From positions 1-64,000 of the forward strand of contig NZ_JAMKMS010000007.1 in NCBI RefSeq assembly GCF_023634655.1: 64,000 nt of DNA, given 5' to 3'. This document shows positions 49,439 through 58,568 of the stretch, piece by piece; the stretch's first letter is position 1, and the number at the start of each line of letters is the position of its first letter. Source of the stretch: Vibrio methylphosphonaticus. Its GTDB lineage: Bacteria > Pseudomonadota > Gammaproteobacteria > Enterobacterales > Vibrionaceae. Below the pieces are notes generated by a model. It made no database searches and had not been told where the DNA came from. It saw only the letters and a list, made by a program, of their open reading frames with translations. The position numbers and the translations under genes are program-made.

Positions 49439-50542
49439 ATGACGCCGATAGAAAAATACAATAATGATATTGAAACAAATGGTTTTCAGCGCGATGCCGC
49501 TCAGCATCAGGCGGTGGAAGCATTAGACCGCCTTCATCATGAGTTCATCGATTACTTGAACTTTGAAGCGCCAGCGCTGACGATGATACAAAAATTACTA
49601 GGTAAATCCCCAGAAGAGGCGATTGCCCCACAAGGGTTATATTTTTGGGGCGGTGTTGGGCGGGGGAAAACCTACCTGATGGATGCGTTCTTCGACAGTC
49701 TACCTTCTGACAAAAAAATGCGAGTTCACTTCCATCGCTTTATGTATCGTGTTCATGATGAGCTGAAGAAATTAGGGGATATAGAGAATCCGCTAGAGAG
49801 TGTCGCCGATATTTTTCATGCTGAAACCAACATTATCTGTTTTGATGAGTTTTATGTCTCTGACATTACCGACGCAATGATTTTGTCTTCTTTAATGCAG
49901 GCACTATTTAATAGAGGCGTAGTGTTAGTTGCTACATCAAACATTCCTCCTGAAAACTTATACCGTAATGGTCTGCAGCGCGCGCGGTTCTTACCCACAA
50001 TTGCCTTAATTCAAAAGCATTGCCACATTTTGAATGTTGATAGTGGTATCGATTACCGCTTGAGAACGCTAGAGCAAGCTGAAATTTATCATTACCCGTT
50101 GGATAACTCAGCGAATGAAAATCTTCATCGTTATTTTAAGCAGCTGGTTGTGGAAACTCGTCAGCCAGATACATCTATTGATATTAATCATCGGGATATC
50201 TCAGTTATTGCGTCGGTAGATGATGTTTTGTTCGCAACTTTTGAGCAGTTATGTCAGACGATGCGCAGCCAAAATGATTATATTGAAATGTCTCGACTTT
50301 ATCACACTGTGCTATTGGCTGACGTGAAACAGATGGATGGCAAGCTTGATGATGCTGCGAGACGGTTTATTGCATTGGTTGATGAATTTTATGAGCGCCG
50401 CGTAAAATTGATTATTTCGGCGGAAGTGGAATTAGAGGCAATTTATACAACAGGGCAGCTTGAGTTTGAGTTTAAACGTTGTATTTCTCGCCTAACAGAA
50501 ATGCAAAGTCATGATTATTTAGCCTCTGAGCACTTGGCATAA
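49439..50542 (+). CDS. zapE: Cell division AFG1-family ATPase ZapE
   Basis: P-loop ATPase that acts on the Z ring during constriction, 367 aa (E. coli 375). Walker A GGVGRGKT is near residue 71, Walker B CFDEFYVSDITDA near 138, sensor ATSNIPP, and the RNGLQRARFLP arginine region. ATG 49439 (MTPIEKYNND) is preferred over the in-frame TTG at 49412. It is divergent from zapG and followed by a terminator and rplM. Confidence 0.95.
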   Translation: MTPIEKYNNDIETNGFQRDAAQHQAVEALDRLHHEFIDYLNFEAPALTMIQKLLGKSPEEAIAPQGLYFWGGVGRGKTYLMDAFFDSLPSDKKMRVHFHRFMYRVHDELKKLGDIENPLESVADIFHAETNIICFDEFYVSDITDAMILSSLMQALFNRGVVLVATSNIPPENLYRNGLQRARFLPTIALIQKHCHILNVDSGIDYRLRTLEQAEIYHYPLDNSANENLHRYFKQLVVETRQPDTSIDINHRDISVIASVDDVLFATFEQLCQTMRSQNDYIEMSRLYHTVLLADVKQMDGKLDDAARRFIALVDEFYERRVKLIISAEVELEAIYTTGQLEFEFKRCISRLTEMQSHDYLASEHLA

Positions 50543-50550
50543 GGGTTTTT

Positions 50551-50582
50551 ACCTATTTTGTCTAAAAAATAGGTGATTTTTT
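50551..50582 (+). terminator. Intrinsic terminator of zapE
   Basis: ACCTATTTT pairs with AAAATAGGT around six bases and is followed by GATTTTTTCC. A/T-rich stem, so moderate strength. Confidence 0.7.
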
Positions 50583-50595
50583 CCTCTAGCTTCTC

Positions 50596-50756
50596 TATAA
50601 TCCTGCGACCTACCGTTACTGCGAGCCTCTAGTTATGACGAAAGTCTAGCTATGCCAAGTGTTTCCAACACTCGAAGGGGTGATGAATGGGACTCTTAGA
50701 CAGTGGGAACAGTTTGTTCCTTAAGTGTAAATTTTTTTTAATAGGTAATTATTAGC
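50596..50756 (+). promoter_or_regulatory. rplM promoter -10 and structured leader
   Basis: TATAAT at 50596-50601 with a GC-rich discriminator after it looks like a ribosomal-protein promoter. The 155-nt leader has two small hairpins, AGTGTTTCCAACACT (50658-50672) and GGAACAGTTTGTTCC (50706-50720). E. coli rplM is autogenously controlled by L13 through its leader, so this may be the equivalent site, but I cannot match the structure with certainty. No clear -35. Confidence 0.38.
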
Positions 50757-51185
50757 ATGAAAACTTTCGTTGCTAAACCAGAAACTGTAAAACGTGACTG
50801 GTATGTTGTAGACGCAGAAGGCAAAACTCTTGGCCGTATCGCAAGTGAGATCGCATCTCGTCTTCGTGGTAAGCATAAAGCTGAATACACTCCTCACGTA
50901 GACACTGGTGATTACATCATCGTTGTTAACGCTGAGAAAGTTACTGTAACTGGTAACAAAGCTAAAGGTAAAGTGTATTACCGTCACACTGAGTTCCCAG
51001 GTGGTCTTAAGTCTATCACTTTTGAAAAGTTGATCGACAAGAAGCCAGAAATGGTAATCGAACTAGCTGTTAAAGGTATGCTACCACGTGGTCCTCTAGG
51101 CCGTGCTATGTACCGTAAGCTAAAAGTTTACGCTGGCGCTGAGCACAATCATGCTGCTCAACAACCACAAGTACTAGACATCTAA
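50757..51185 (+). CDS. rplM: 50S ribosomal protein L13 (uL13)
   Basis: Early-assembly protein of the large subunit, 142 aa as in E. coli. The family signature [16 protein letters not shown] and [20 protein letters not shown] are intact. Strong codon bias. First gene of the rplM-rpsI operon; rpsI starts 15 bp after its stop. Confidence 0.98.
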   Translation: MKTFVAKPETVKRDWYVVDAEGKTLGRIASEIASRLRGKHKAEYTPHVDTGDYIIVVNAEKVTVTGNKAKGKVYYRHTEFPGGLKSITFEKLIDKKPEMVIELAVKGMLPRGPLGRAMYRKLKVYAGAEHNHAAQQPQVLDI

Positions 51186-51200
51186 TTGGGGATATCAGAA

Positions 51201-51593
51201 ATGGCAGAGAATCAATACTACGGCACTGGTCGTCGCAAAAGCTCAGCTGCTCGCGTTTTTATTAAACCAGGCACTGGCAACATCGTAATCAACAAGCGTG
51301 AACTAGAAGTTTACTTCGGTCGCGAAACTTCTTGCATGGTAGTTCGTCAGCCTCTTGAGCTTACTGAACTAACTGAGAAGCTAGATCTATTCGTTACTGT
51401 TAAAGGTGGCGGTATTTCTGGTCAAGCTGGTGCTATCCGTCACGGTATCACTCGCGCGCTTATGGAATACGACGAAACTCTACGTCCTGCTCTACGTGCA
51501 GCTGGCTATGTTACGCGTGACGCTCGTTGCGTTGAGCGTAAGAAAGTTGGTCTACGTAAAGCACGTCGTAAACCACAATTCTCAAAGCGTTAA
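51201..51593 (+). CDS. rpsI: 30S ribosomal protein S9 (uS9)
   Basis: Small-subunit head protein whose C-terminal tail reaches the P-site tRNA; 130 aa as in E. coli, ending with the basic [26 protein letters not shown] and [15 protein letters not shown] are conserved. ATG 51201 (MAENQYYG) has GGGGATATCAG upstream; a longer in-frame TTG start at 51186 is not family-like. Ends before a strong terminator. Confidence 0.98.
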   Translation: MAENQYYGTGRRKSSAARVFIKPGTGNIVINKRELEVYFGRETSCMVVRQPLELTELTEKLDLFVTVKGGGISGQAGAIRHGITRALMEYDETLRPALRAAGYVTRDARCVERKKVGLRKARRKPQFSKR

Positions 51594-51645
51594 TTTTTCG
51601 TTATTCGAAAAATCTACGTTCCAGTTTATACTGGTTTGTGGTCCA

Positions 51646-51680
51646 AAAGCTCAGCCTCACGGCTGGGCTTTTTGTTTTTT
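51646..51680 (+). terminator. Intrinsic terminator of rplM-rpsI
   Basis: AAAGCTCAGCC pairs with GGCTGGGCTTT (one wobble) around TCAC, followed by TTTGTTTTTT. Confidence 0.92.
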
Positions 51681-52052
51681 TAGGCAGACATAAATCCTCT
51701 AGATTCATCAACTCCCCTTAATAGAGTTCGCTTTTCCTCCCTTTTGTGAACTGGCAAACGATTTCCTGCGATAGATGTTACGAAAAGGTAGCTTTATCTT
51801 GTCAAAAAGTAGGGTTTTCTTTATCATTTGCTATCAAATAAATACAACTAAAATTCTTATTTTGTTAGCCATGCTTTTTTGGTGATAACTAATATCGGAA
51901 TGGACTCAAGTGTGTAGGTTTTAATTATAAAATATGCACGTTCAATTCAAGGAAGATAGCCAGCGGAATGGTTCCCCCGCGGTTATTTAACATGACAGAG
52001 CAGCTTGGATTCGCTTGGTATTGGCCCAAGGAGCATATGGGAGAAATGTTGG
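51681..52052 (+). other. Non-coding gap upstream of petA
   Basis: About 370 bp with no gene. It is A/T-rich at 51770-51900, with one good promoter candidate described separately. A short frame upstream of petA reaches the petA coding region but lacks family-like residues; I treat it as untranslated leader. Confidence 0.5.
51799..51827 (+). promoter_or_regulatory. Probable sigma-70 promoter of petABC
   Basis: TTGTCA (51799-51804) is followed after exactly 17 bases by TATCAT (51822-51827). It lies 225 bp upstream of the petA start, implying a long leader. Confidence 0.45.
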
Positions 52053-52643
52053 ATGAGCAATGCGCCTTTAAATAACGGTCGTAGGCGTTTCCTTACTGCC
52101 ACAACTGCGGTTGTCGGTGGTTTGGGAGCAGCTGCAGTCGCCGTTCCTTTTATTAAATCTTGGAACCCAAGTGCCAAAGCAAAGGCCGCTGGTGCTCCTG
52201 TAGAGGTTGAAGTCAGTAAACTTGAAGAGGGCCAAATGGTTCGCGTCGAGTGGCAAGGCAAACCTGTATGGGTCGTTAGGCGAGCACAGTCTGTTTTGGA
52301 TAATCTGGGGACGTTATCAGATAAATTACGTGACCCACAATCTCAAGAAGAACAGCAACCGGAATATGCTCAAAATGGTTATCGCTCGATTAAACCAGAG
52401 TATTTTATCGCGGTTGGATTTTGTACTCACCTAGGGTGTTCACCAACCTACCTTGCTGATTCCTTTAGTGAGCAAGTCCAAGGTGTGAAATCAGGCTTCT
52501 TCTGTCCTTGTCATGGGTCTAAATTTGACATGGCAGGCCGAGTATTCCAAAACGTGCCGGCACCACTGAACCTAGTGATTCCTAAGCATATGTATTTGAG
52601 TGATACGAAAATTCTGATCGGCGTGGACGAGGGGGATGCATAA
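52053..52643 (+). CDS. petA: Ubiquinol-cytochrome c reductase Rieske iron-sulfur subunit
   Basis: 2Fe-2S subunit of the cytochrome bc1 complex, 196 aa. The twin-arginine signal NNGRRRFLTATTAVVGG sits at residues 8-24 and anchors the protein. The cluster motifs CTHLGC and CPCHGS hold the two cysteines and two histidines and the disulfide pair. ATG 52053 has GGGAG ten bases upstream; the longer in-frame frame would bury the Tat signal. It overlaps petB by one base (TAATG). Confidence 0.96.
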   Translation: MSNAPLNNGRRRFLTATTAVVGGLGAAAVAVPFIKSWNPSAKAKAAGAPVEVEVSKLEEGQMVRVEWQGKPVWVVRRAQSVLDNLGTLSDKLRDPQSQEEQQPEYAQNGYRSIKPEYFIAVGFCTHLGCSPTYLADSFSEQVQGVKSGFFCPCHGSKFDMAGRVFQNVPAPLNLVIPKHMYLSDTKILIGVDEGDA

Positions 52644-53908
52644 TGCAAGCTGTACTTGATTGGGTAGAAAAACGACTACCTGCGATGAATGCTTATAAAA
52701 AGCATTTATCAGAATATCCAATGCCAAAGAACTTCAACTTTTGGTATTTATTCGGTTCTCTTGCCATGTTGGTCCTTGTTAACCAAATCCTAACAGGGAT
52801 TTGGTTAACCATGAACTACGTACCGTCTGGTGAAGGCGCATTTGCGTCTGTTGAATACATCATGCGTGATGTGGAGTACGGCTGGTTATTGCGTTATATG
52901 CACTCAACGGGTGCATCTGCGTTCTTTGTTGTTATCTACCTTCATATGTTCCGCGGCCTGATTTATGGCTCATACCAAAAACCTCGTGAGTTACTTTGGG
53001 TTTTCGGCATGCTGATTTTCTTGGTGCTAATGGCAGAAGCCTTTATGGGCTACCTGCTTCCTTGGGGACAAATGTCTTATTGGGGCGCTCAGGTAATCAT
53101 TTCATTGTTTGGTGCTATTCCCGTTATTGGTGATGATCTGACATTGTGGATCCGTGGTGATTACATCATCTCTGGCGCAACGCTAAACCGTTTCTTTGCC
53201 TTGCACGTTATCGCGCTACCAATTGTGCTATTGCTACTGATCGTTTTGCACGTTTTGGCATTGCATGAAGTGGGCTCAAATAACCCTGATGGTATCGAAA
53301 CTAAGCTACCGAAAGGCACAATGGGCGATGACTACAAAACGCAGTTCAAATTCCATGATTACTACAGCAAAAAATACGACATCATTGATTCGATACCTTT
53401 CCATCCATATGGAACGGTAAAAGATATGGTGGGTATTGCAGGCTTCTTCTTCTTGTTCTGCTACGTGTTGTTTTTTAACCCAGAAATGGGTGGCTACTTC
53501 CTTGAGCCACCAAACTTTGAAGCGGCGAATCCTCTGAAAACACCAGAGCATATTGCCCCAGTTTGGTATTTCACACCGTTCTACGCCATCTTACGTGCTG
53601 TACCTGATAAGCTGTTAGGTGTGGTTGCGATGGGAGCCTCAATTGTATTCTTGTTCCTATTACCATGGTTCGATCGTTGTAAAGTTCGTTCATACCGTTA
53701 TAGAAGCAAAATCCATTTGATTAATATCATTCAGTTTACGGTTTGCTTTATTGCGTTAGGCATTCTGGGTGCGCTTCCAGCAACGGCAACGTATACCTTG
53801 ATGGCTCAAATCTTTAGTTTGGGATATTTCATGTTCTTCATTTTATTGTATGTCTACAGTAAAAATGAGAACACCAAGCCACTACCGGAGAGGGTGACAT
53901 TTAAATGA
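52643..53908 (+). CDS. petB: Cytochrome b of the bc1 complex
   Basis: Eight-helix membrane subunit, 421 aa, with two b-type hemes and the quinol-oxidation and quinone-reduction sites. Heme-ligand histidines fall in RYMHSTGASAFF / VIYLHMFRG and in RFFALHVIALP / LHVLALHEVG. GQMSYWGAQV and APVWYFTPFYAILRAVP (PEWY-like Qo loop) are diagnostic. Its stop overlaps the petC start (ATGA), so petABC is a coupled operon. Confidence 0.97.
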   Translation: MQAVLDWVEKRLPAMNAYKKHLSEYPMPKNFNFWYLFGSLAMLVLVNQILTGIWLTMNYVPSGEGAFASVEYIMRDVEYGWLLRYMHSTGASAFFVVIYLHMFRGLIYGSYQKPRELLWVFGMLIFLVLMAEAFMGYLLPWGQMSYWGAQVIISLFGAIPVIGDDLTLWIRGDYIISGATLNRFFALHVIALPIVLLLLIVLHVLALHEVGSNNPDGIETKLPKGTMGDDYKTQFKFHDYYSKKYDIIDSIPFHPYGTVKDMVGIAGFFFLFCYVLFFNPEMGGYFLEPPNFEAANPLKTPEHIAPVWYFTPFYAILRAVPDKLLGVVAMGASIVFLFLLPWFDRCKVRSYRYRSKIHLINIIQFTVCFIALGILGALPATATYTLMAQIFSLGYFMFFILLYVYSKNENTKPLPERVTFK

Positions 53909-54642
53909 AAAAGTGGATTGTAGTACTTTTTGCTCTGTTGCCATCTCTTGCACTAGCGGCGGGTGGGAACGTACATCTTGATAAAGCGAATAATGATCTG
54001 ACAGACCAAGCATCATTGCAAAACGGTGCGAAGTTGTTCATGAACTATTGTTTTGCTTGTCACTCAACGCAGTATCAACGTTATGAGCGTGTTGCCAATG
54101 ATCTTGGTATTCCAGTTGATCTGGCTAAGGAAAACTTAGTCTTTGACCCGGAAGCGAAAATTGGTGATCTGATGGTAAATGCGATGCCACAAAAGCAAGC
54201 GGCAGCTTGGTTTGGGGCTCCGCCACCGGATTTAACCTTAGTCGCTCGTGTACGCGGTGCGGATTGGTTGTATACCTACCTTCGTTCATTCTATGCTGAT
54301 CCAAGTCGTCCATTTGGGGTGAATAACATCACGTTCCCAAATGTGGGCATGCCACACGTACTTGAAGAACTTCAAGGCATTCCTACTGCTATCGTGGAAA
54401 CACATACCGTTGATGGCCAAGAAGTGGAAGTCATTGTTGGTACAGAGACGAACGGACGTGGTGAACTGAGTTCTGCGGAGTACGATGATGCGGTTCGTGA
54501 TTTAGTCAACTTCCTTGAGTACTCGGGCGACCCAGTTAAACTGGAGCGTCACGCAATGGGTTGGTGGGTAATGGCATTCCTTGTGCTATTTACTATTGTC
54601 GTTGTGTTGCTGAAGAAAGAGTATTGGCGTGATGTACACTAA
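53905..54642 (+). CDS. petC: Cytochrome c1 of the bc1 complex
   Basis: Heme-c subunit that passes electrons to soluble cytochrome c, 245 aa. A signal peptide covers residues 1-18 (ending ALAAGG). The heme attachment motif is CFACH near residue 49, the axial methionine is likely in VGMPHVLEE, and a C-terminal anchor helix (MAFLVLFTIVVVLL) is near 220. Last gene of petABC, followed by a terminator. Confidence 0.96.
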   Translation: MKKWIVVLFALLPSLALAAGGNVHLDKANNDLTDQASLQNGAKLFMNYCFACHSTQYQRYERVANDLGIPVDLAKENLVFDPEAKIGDLMVNAMPQKQAAAWFGAPPPDLTLVARVRGADWLYTYLRSFYADPSRPFGVNNITFPNVGMPHVLEELQGIPTAIVETHTVDGQEVEVIVGTETNGRGELSSAEYDDAVRDLVNFLEYSGDPVKLERHAMGWWVMAFLVLFTIVVVLLKKEYWRDVH

Positions 54643-54680
54643 TTGTGCTATCATGTCGCGCTGATTCTAAATTTTGTTAA

Positions 54681-54709
54681 CAATGGAGGCCTAGCCTCCA
54701 TTGTTTTTT
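54681..54709 (+). terminator. Intrinsic terminator of petABC
   Basis: CAATGGAGGC pairs perfectly with GCCTCCATTG around CTA and continues into TTTTTTG. It ends 22 bases before sspA. Confidence 0.9.
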
Positions 54710-54730
54710 GTAAGTATGCCGGAGGGCTCC

Positions 54731-55366
54731 ATGGCTGTAGCTGCCAATAAACGTTCTGTGATGACTCTTTTTTCTAGTGCTACTGATCTATACAGCCACC
54801 AGGTTCGTATCGTTCTAGCTGAAAAGGGTGTCAGTGTTGAGGTTGAGTTAGTGGATGAGTCAAACATCCCTGCAGAGCTTGCTGAACTGAATCCATATAA
54901 AACCGTACCAACTTTGGTTGACCGTGAACTTGCGCTTTACGATTCAAAGATCATCATGGAATACCTAGATGAGCGTTTCCCTCATCCACCCCTAATGCCG
55001 GTTTATCCTGTTGCGCGTGGTAACAGCCGTTTAATGATTTATCGTATTGAACGTAACTGGTATACGCTTGCAGAGAAAGTAGTGAAAGGCACGCCTGAAG
55101 AGTCTGAAGCTGCACGCAATAAACTGCGTAATGACCTGCTAACACTTGCGCCTATTTTTGCTGAATACGAGTACTTCATGAGCGAAGAATTCAGCCTGAT
55201 CGATTGCTACTTAGCTCCATTGTTGTGGCGTCTGCCTGAAATGGGTATCGAGCTTGTTGGTCCTGGTGCAAAAGAAATTAAGATTTACATGAACCGTGTA
55301 TTTGAACGTGATTCATTCCTCGCTTCGCTAACAGAAGCTGAGCGTGAGATGCGTTTAGTTCGCTAA
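54731..55366 (+). CDS. sspA: Stringent starvation protein A
   Basis: GST-fold RNA-polymerase-associated protein, 211 aa (E. coli 212), that supports survival and acid resistance in stationary phase. The thioredoxin-like domain (about 8-85) includes TLFSSATDLYSHQVRIVLAEKG; the helical domain follows. GGAGGGCTCC lies just before ATG 54731; the longer frame from 54701 begins inside the petC terminator and is rejected. sspB starts six bases after its stop. Confidence 0.96.
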   Translation: MAVAANKRSVMTLFSSATDLYSHQVRIVLAEKGVSVEVELVDESNIPAELAELNPYKTVPTLVDRELALYDSKIIMEYLDERFPHPPLMPVYPVARGNSRLMIYRIERNWYTLAEKVVKGTPEESEAARNKLRNDLLTLAPIFAEYEYFMSEEFSLIDCYLAPLLWRLPEMGIELVGPGAKEIKIYMNRVFERDSFLASLTEAEREMRLVR

Positions 55367-55372
55367 TTATTC

Positions 55373-55873
55373 ATGGATATCACTAAAATGACGCCTCGCC
55401 GTCCTTATATGCTTCGCGCATTCTATGACTGGCTGGCAGAAAATGACCTTACTCCGCATATCGTTGTTGATGCAACGTTACCGGGTGTACGAGTACCGTT
55501 AGAATTTGTTCAAGATGGCCAGATCATTTTGAACATCGCGTCTAGAGCTGTAGGTCAATTAGAATTAGGTAATGAAGCCATTACCTTTCACGCTCGCTTC
55601 GGTGGCAAGCCGCATTCGGTTATTGTTCCGCTTTATTCTGTGCAGGCTATCTATGCACGAGAAAATGGTGCTGGGACAATGTTTGAACCTGAAGATGCAT
55701 ATTCGTCTATTGAAGAGGAAGATGTTGCTACAGAGACGCCGATATCAGGCTTGTCTGTCGCAGAAGCTCCCGTCGTAGAATTGCCTGAAGACTCGGCGGT
55801 TGAATCGGAACCTGATGGTGATGATGAGCCTCCTAGAGCTAAAGGGCGACCAAGCTTACGAGTTGTGAAATAG
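55373..55873 (+). CDS. sspB: ClpXP adaptor SspB
   Basis: Delivers SsrA-tagged peptides, and RseA fragments in E. coli, to ClpXP. The protein is 166 aa (E. coli 165). The folded tag-binding domain is at about 4-110 (TPRRPYMLRAFYDWLAEND, FGGKPHSVIVPLYSVQAIYARENGAG). A flexible acidic linker follows, ending with the ClpX-docking tail GRPSLRVVK. Coupled to sspA. Confidence 0.97.
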   Translation: MDITKMTPRRPYMLRAFYDWLAENDLTPHIVVDATLPGVRVPLEFVQDGQIILNIASRAVGQLELGNEAITFHARFGGKPHSVIVPLYSVQAIYARENGAGTMFEPEDAYSSIEEEDVATETPISGLSVAEAPVVELPEDSAVESEPDGDDEPPRAKGRPSLRVVK

Positions 55874-55885
55874 TTTTATTTCATT

Positions 55886-55916
55886 AAAAAGACTGCTAAT
55901 TAGCAGTCTTTTTTTT
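55886..55916. terminator. Bidirectional terminator between sspB and glxK
   Basis: AAAAAGACTGCTA pairs with TAGCAGTCTTTTTT around AT, with A-run and T-run flanks for both directions. Confidence 0.9.
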
Positions 55917-55991
55917 ATTTTGATTACGCAGTGGTGTCGTTAACGGTTGGTCTCATTGCGTTAGCGCTTATCTGCATCGTGATCGCTGCCG

Positions 55992-57131
55992 TTATCGAGG
56001 CAGAGCCATAGCTAGTGCGGCGGCGACATTACGAGAGGTCATTTCTACATTAAATGCCGCTTCTTCTAAAGCGGTTGCCAGATCAGTTGCTCCTAGCACG
56101 ACACTATAAACCGCATCAATACCGTGGTCATAAACGACGTGACAGTCTTTGGCTGTGCTACCTGCAATCGCAATCACAGGGATATTATAGGCTTTTGCCG
56201 TTCTTGCTACGCCAATTGGCGTCTTGCCATGGATAGTTTGGCTATCAATACGACCTTCACCGGTAATGACTAAGTTAGCATCGTTGACGATATCACTGAG
56301 TTGAACTGCATCCATGACGATCTGTATGCCCGGACGCAACTCGGCATTAAATAGCCCTAGAAATGCAGCGCCGAGTCCGCCAGCTGCACCAGCTCCAGGA
56401 GTGTGCTTAACGTCACGACCATTTGTTGCTTGGATAATATCAGCGTAGTGTGAAAGGTTAGCGTCAAGTGTCGCCACCATGGCAGGAGTCGCGCCTTTTT
56501 GTGGGCCAAATACAGCACTAGCACCTTTATCGCCACAGAGTGGGTTATCAACATCGCATGCGACTTCAAGCTTTATCTCTTTTAGCCTCGGGTCAATGTG
56601 ATCAACGTTTATGGAGGCAAGTTTACTCAGTTCCCCACCACCATAACCGAGATTAGCACCTTCGCTATCAAGTAGCTGGACACCAAGTGCTTGTGCCATA
56701 CCTAAGCCACCATCATTCGTTGCACTGCCACCGATGCCAACAATGATGTGTTTGACCCCCTTGTCTAGAGCAGCTTTGATTAGCTCACCTGTGCCATAAG
56801 ATGTGGTAAGTAGTGGGTTACGTTGTTCCGCTGACACCAAGTGAATGCCTGAGGCGGCAGCCATTTCGATGATGGCAGTGCTGCCATCGCCGAGTAGACC
56901 GTAGAATCCTTCAACAGATTGACCTAGTGGGTCGGTGACGGATACCGATACTAGATCCCCTCCAGTCGCATCAATGAGTGATTGTACCGTTCCCTCTCCG
57001 CCATCAGCCATCGGTAACTTGATGTATTCGGCATTAGGCAGTACTTGTTTGAAGCCGTTTTCAATGGCTTGTGCAACTTCCATTGCGGTTAAACTTTCTT
57101 TATATGAATCAGGAGCAATTACAATTTTCAT
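55992..57131 (-). CDS. glxK: Glycerate kinase (GarK/GlxK family)
   Basis: Phosphorylates D-glycerate (class II enzymes give 2-phosphoglycerate) to feed glycolysis. The protein is 379 aa (E. coli 381). The start MKIVIAPDSYKESLTA, then ADGGEGTVQSLIDATGG, VGIGGSATNDGGLGMAQALG and GEGRIDSQTIHGKTPIGVA are family marks. It lies nine bp after gntP on the same strand, the last gene of cdaR-gntP-glxK. Confidence 0.95.
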   Translation of the reverse strand: MKIVIAPDSYKESLTAMEVAQAIENGFKQVLPNAEYIKLPMADGGEGTVQSLIDATGGDLVSVSVTDPLGQSVEGFYGLLGDGSTAIIEMAAASGIHLVSAEQRNPLLTTSYGTGELIKAALDKGVKHIIVGIGGSATNDGGLGMAQALGVQLLDSEGANLGYGGGELSKLASINVDHIDPRLKEIKLEVACDVDNPLCGDKGASAVFGPQKGATPAMVATLDANLSHYADIIQATNGRDVKHTPGAGAAGGLGAAFLGLFNAELRPGIQIVMDAVQLSDIVNDANLVITGEGRIDSQTIHGKTPIGVARTAKAYNIPVIAIAGSTAKDCHVVYDHGIDAVYSVVLGATDLATALEEAAFNVEMTSRNVAAALAMALPR

Positions 57132-57140
57132 GACAAAACC

Positions 57141-58406
57141 TTATACAAATAAACCAAATACACCAAACATCATGACTGAGACAAAGGCGATCACTAGACC
57201 GACAGCGGACTCGTAAGGAATGAGTTTTAGGCGCTCGTGAATGTCCATATGAACAGCACCGCCCGTTGCGTGGAAGAAGCTACCATGTGGCATATGGTCG
57301 AGTACGGTTGCACCCGAGTGAATCATTGCAGCCCCTGCTAAAGCGGGAACACCAAGCTCTAGTATGGTGCCGCTAAATACGCTAGAAGCAACAGCAGTAC
57401 CGGCTGTAGTCGACGCTGTCGCAAGTGACATCATGGCACCTGAAATTGGAGCCAGCAGGTAAGACGGTAATCCTGAGGATGTTAAGACGTCGATAAGCCC
57501 ATCTTTTAGACCTGAGTTGGCGATGATGCCAGCCAAGGTACCTGTGCCGAGTAACATGACTGCTACAGGCGCCATGCGGCTAAGTCCTGATACAGCAAAG
57601 TGGTTGGTGTCGGCAAAGCGCCCCATAACGACAGCACCGATAAGACCACCGAGTGGTAACGCGATGAGTGGGTCAACGTTGATACCTGCAATTGGGCGTA
57701 GTGACAGGAGCGCAATCGCCACCATAGGGGCAGTGATAGAAGCACCAAAAGACGGGAGCGTAGAATGGTCAACGGCAACCACTTCACTTGCGGCTACTTT
57801 TGAACCTTTATTGATTAATTTTTTCGCGATGAAGTACGCGACAATCATACCGCAAATGCCAGGAATAACACCGGCTGCCATTACGGAGGTCAGTGGGACG
57901 TTAAACGCGTCGGCCGCCGCAATGGTATTTGGGTTAGGTGACATGACGTTACCCGCCTTGCCGCCCCCAACCATAGCAAGCAAAATAGCAGCTTTGGAAA
58001 TATCGGCACGGTGTGCAATTGCTAGTGCGATAGGGGAAACGGTAATAACCGCTACGTCAACGAAGACACCAACAGCGGTAAGAATCATCGTTGCGATTGC
58101 TAGTGCAAGTAGTGCACGAGTTTCGCCGACCTTTTTGACAATGGTTTCTGCAATGGAAGTGGCCGCCCCAGATTCAATGAGCACGCCAGCTAACACACCT
58201 GCCGCGAGAATACGAAGTACAGCGGTGACAATGCCTTGTGCGCCGCCAATCATTAAGCTAACAGTATCGGTTAGAGAGACGCCACCAATGACACCACCAA
58301 TGAGGGCGCCGATGATCATGCCGTATGCCGGTGGCACTTTCTTGAGAATGAGTGTTATAGCGACGACCAGTGCCGCTAAAGCACCGAAAGTAGAGACTTC
58401 GATCAT
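57141..58406 (-). CDS. GntP-family permease, likely glycerate transporter
   Basis: Inner-membrane proton symporter of the gluconate permease family, 421 aa with 11 to 12 hydrophobic helices. GGGKAGNVMSPNPNT and the C-terminal HSGATVLDHMPHGSFFHATGG are GntP-family motifs. Family members carry gluconate, glycerate or other sugar acids; the glycerate kinase directly downstream argues for glycerate (inference). ATG 58406 has GGAA nine bases upstream; the longer frame from 58457 lacks family support. Confidence 0.9.
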   Translation of the reverse strand: MIEVSTFGALAALVVAITLILKKVPPAYGMIIGALIGGVIGGVSLTDTVSLMIGGAQGIVTAVLRILAAGVLAGVLIESGAATSIAETIVKKVGETRALLALAIATMILTAVGVFVDVAVITVSPIALAIAHRADISKAAILLAMVGGGKAGNVMSPNPNTIAAADAFNVPLTSVMAAGVIPGICGMIVAYFIAKKLINKGSKVAASEVVAVDHSTLPSFGASITAPMVAIALLSLRPIAGINVDPLIALPLGGLIGAVVMGRFADTNHFAVSGLSRMAPVAVMLLGTGTLAGIIANSGLKDGLIDVLTSSGLPSYLLAPISGAMMSLATASTTAGTAVASSVFSGTILELGVPALAGAAMIHSGATVLDHMPHGSFFHATGGAVHMDIHERLKLIPYESAVGLVIAFVSVMMFGVFGLFV

Positions 58407-58537
58407 GTTCAGTTTTCCGCGTAAGTTATTAGAATTTTTGTCGGTGTAGAGTTTCACCTTGTTGAAAACAGACTACCGACAGACGAAGGCTAAAGCTTTA
58501 TGCGAAGTGACAGATTTAAATAAGATAATGATGCGCT

Positions 58538-58557
58538 ATTTGTGCGAATGAACAAAT
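58538..58557. promoter_or_regulatory. Inverted repeat upstream of gntP-glxK
   Basis: ATTTGT and ACAAAT are separated by eight bases in the 162-bp cdaR-gntP gap, about 130 bp before gntP. Spacing of one helical turn between half-sites suits a dimeric regulator such as CdaR; I do not know the CdaR consensus for vibrios. Confidence 0.25.
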
Positions 58558-58568
58558 TCCTGTTTCAT

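Noticed and set aside
57517..58449. 310-codon open frame antisense to the GntP permease gene
   Set aside because: Composition is Ala/Thr/Met/Ile repeats expected from the reverse frame of a hydrophobic gene; the permease on the other strand is clear.
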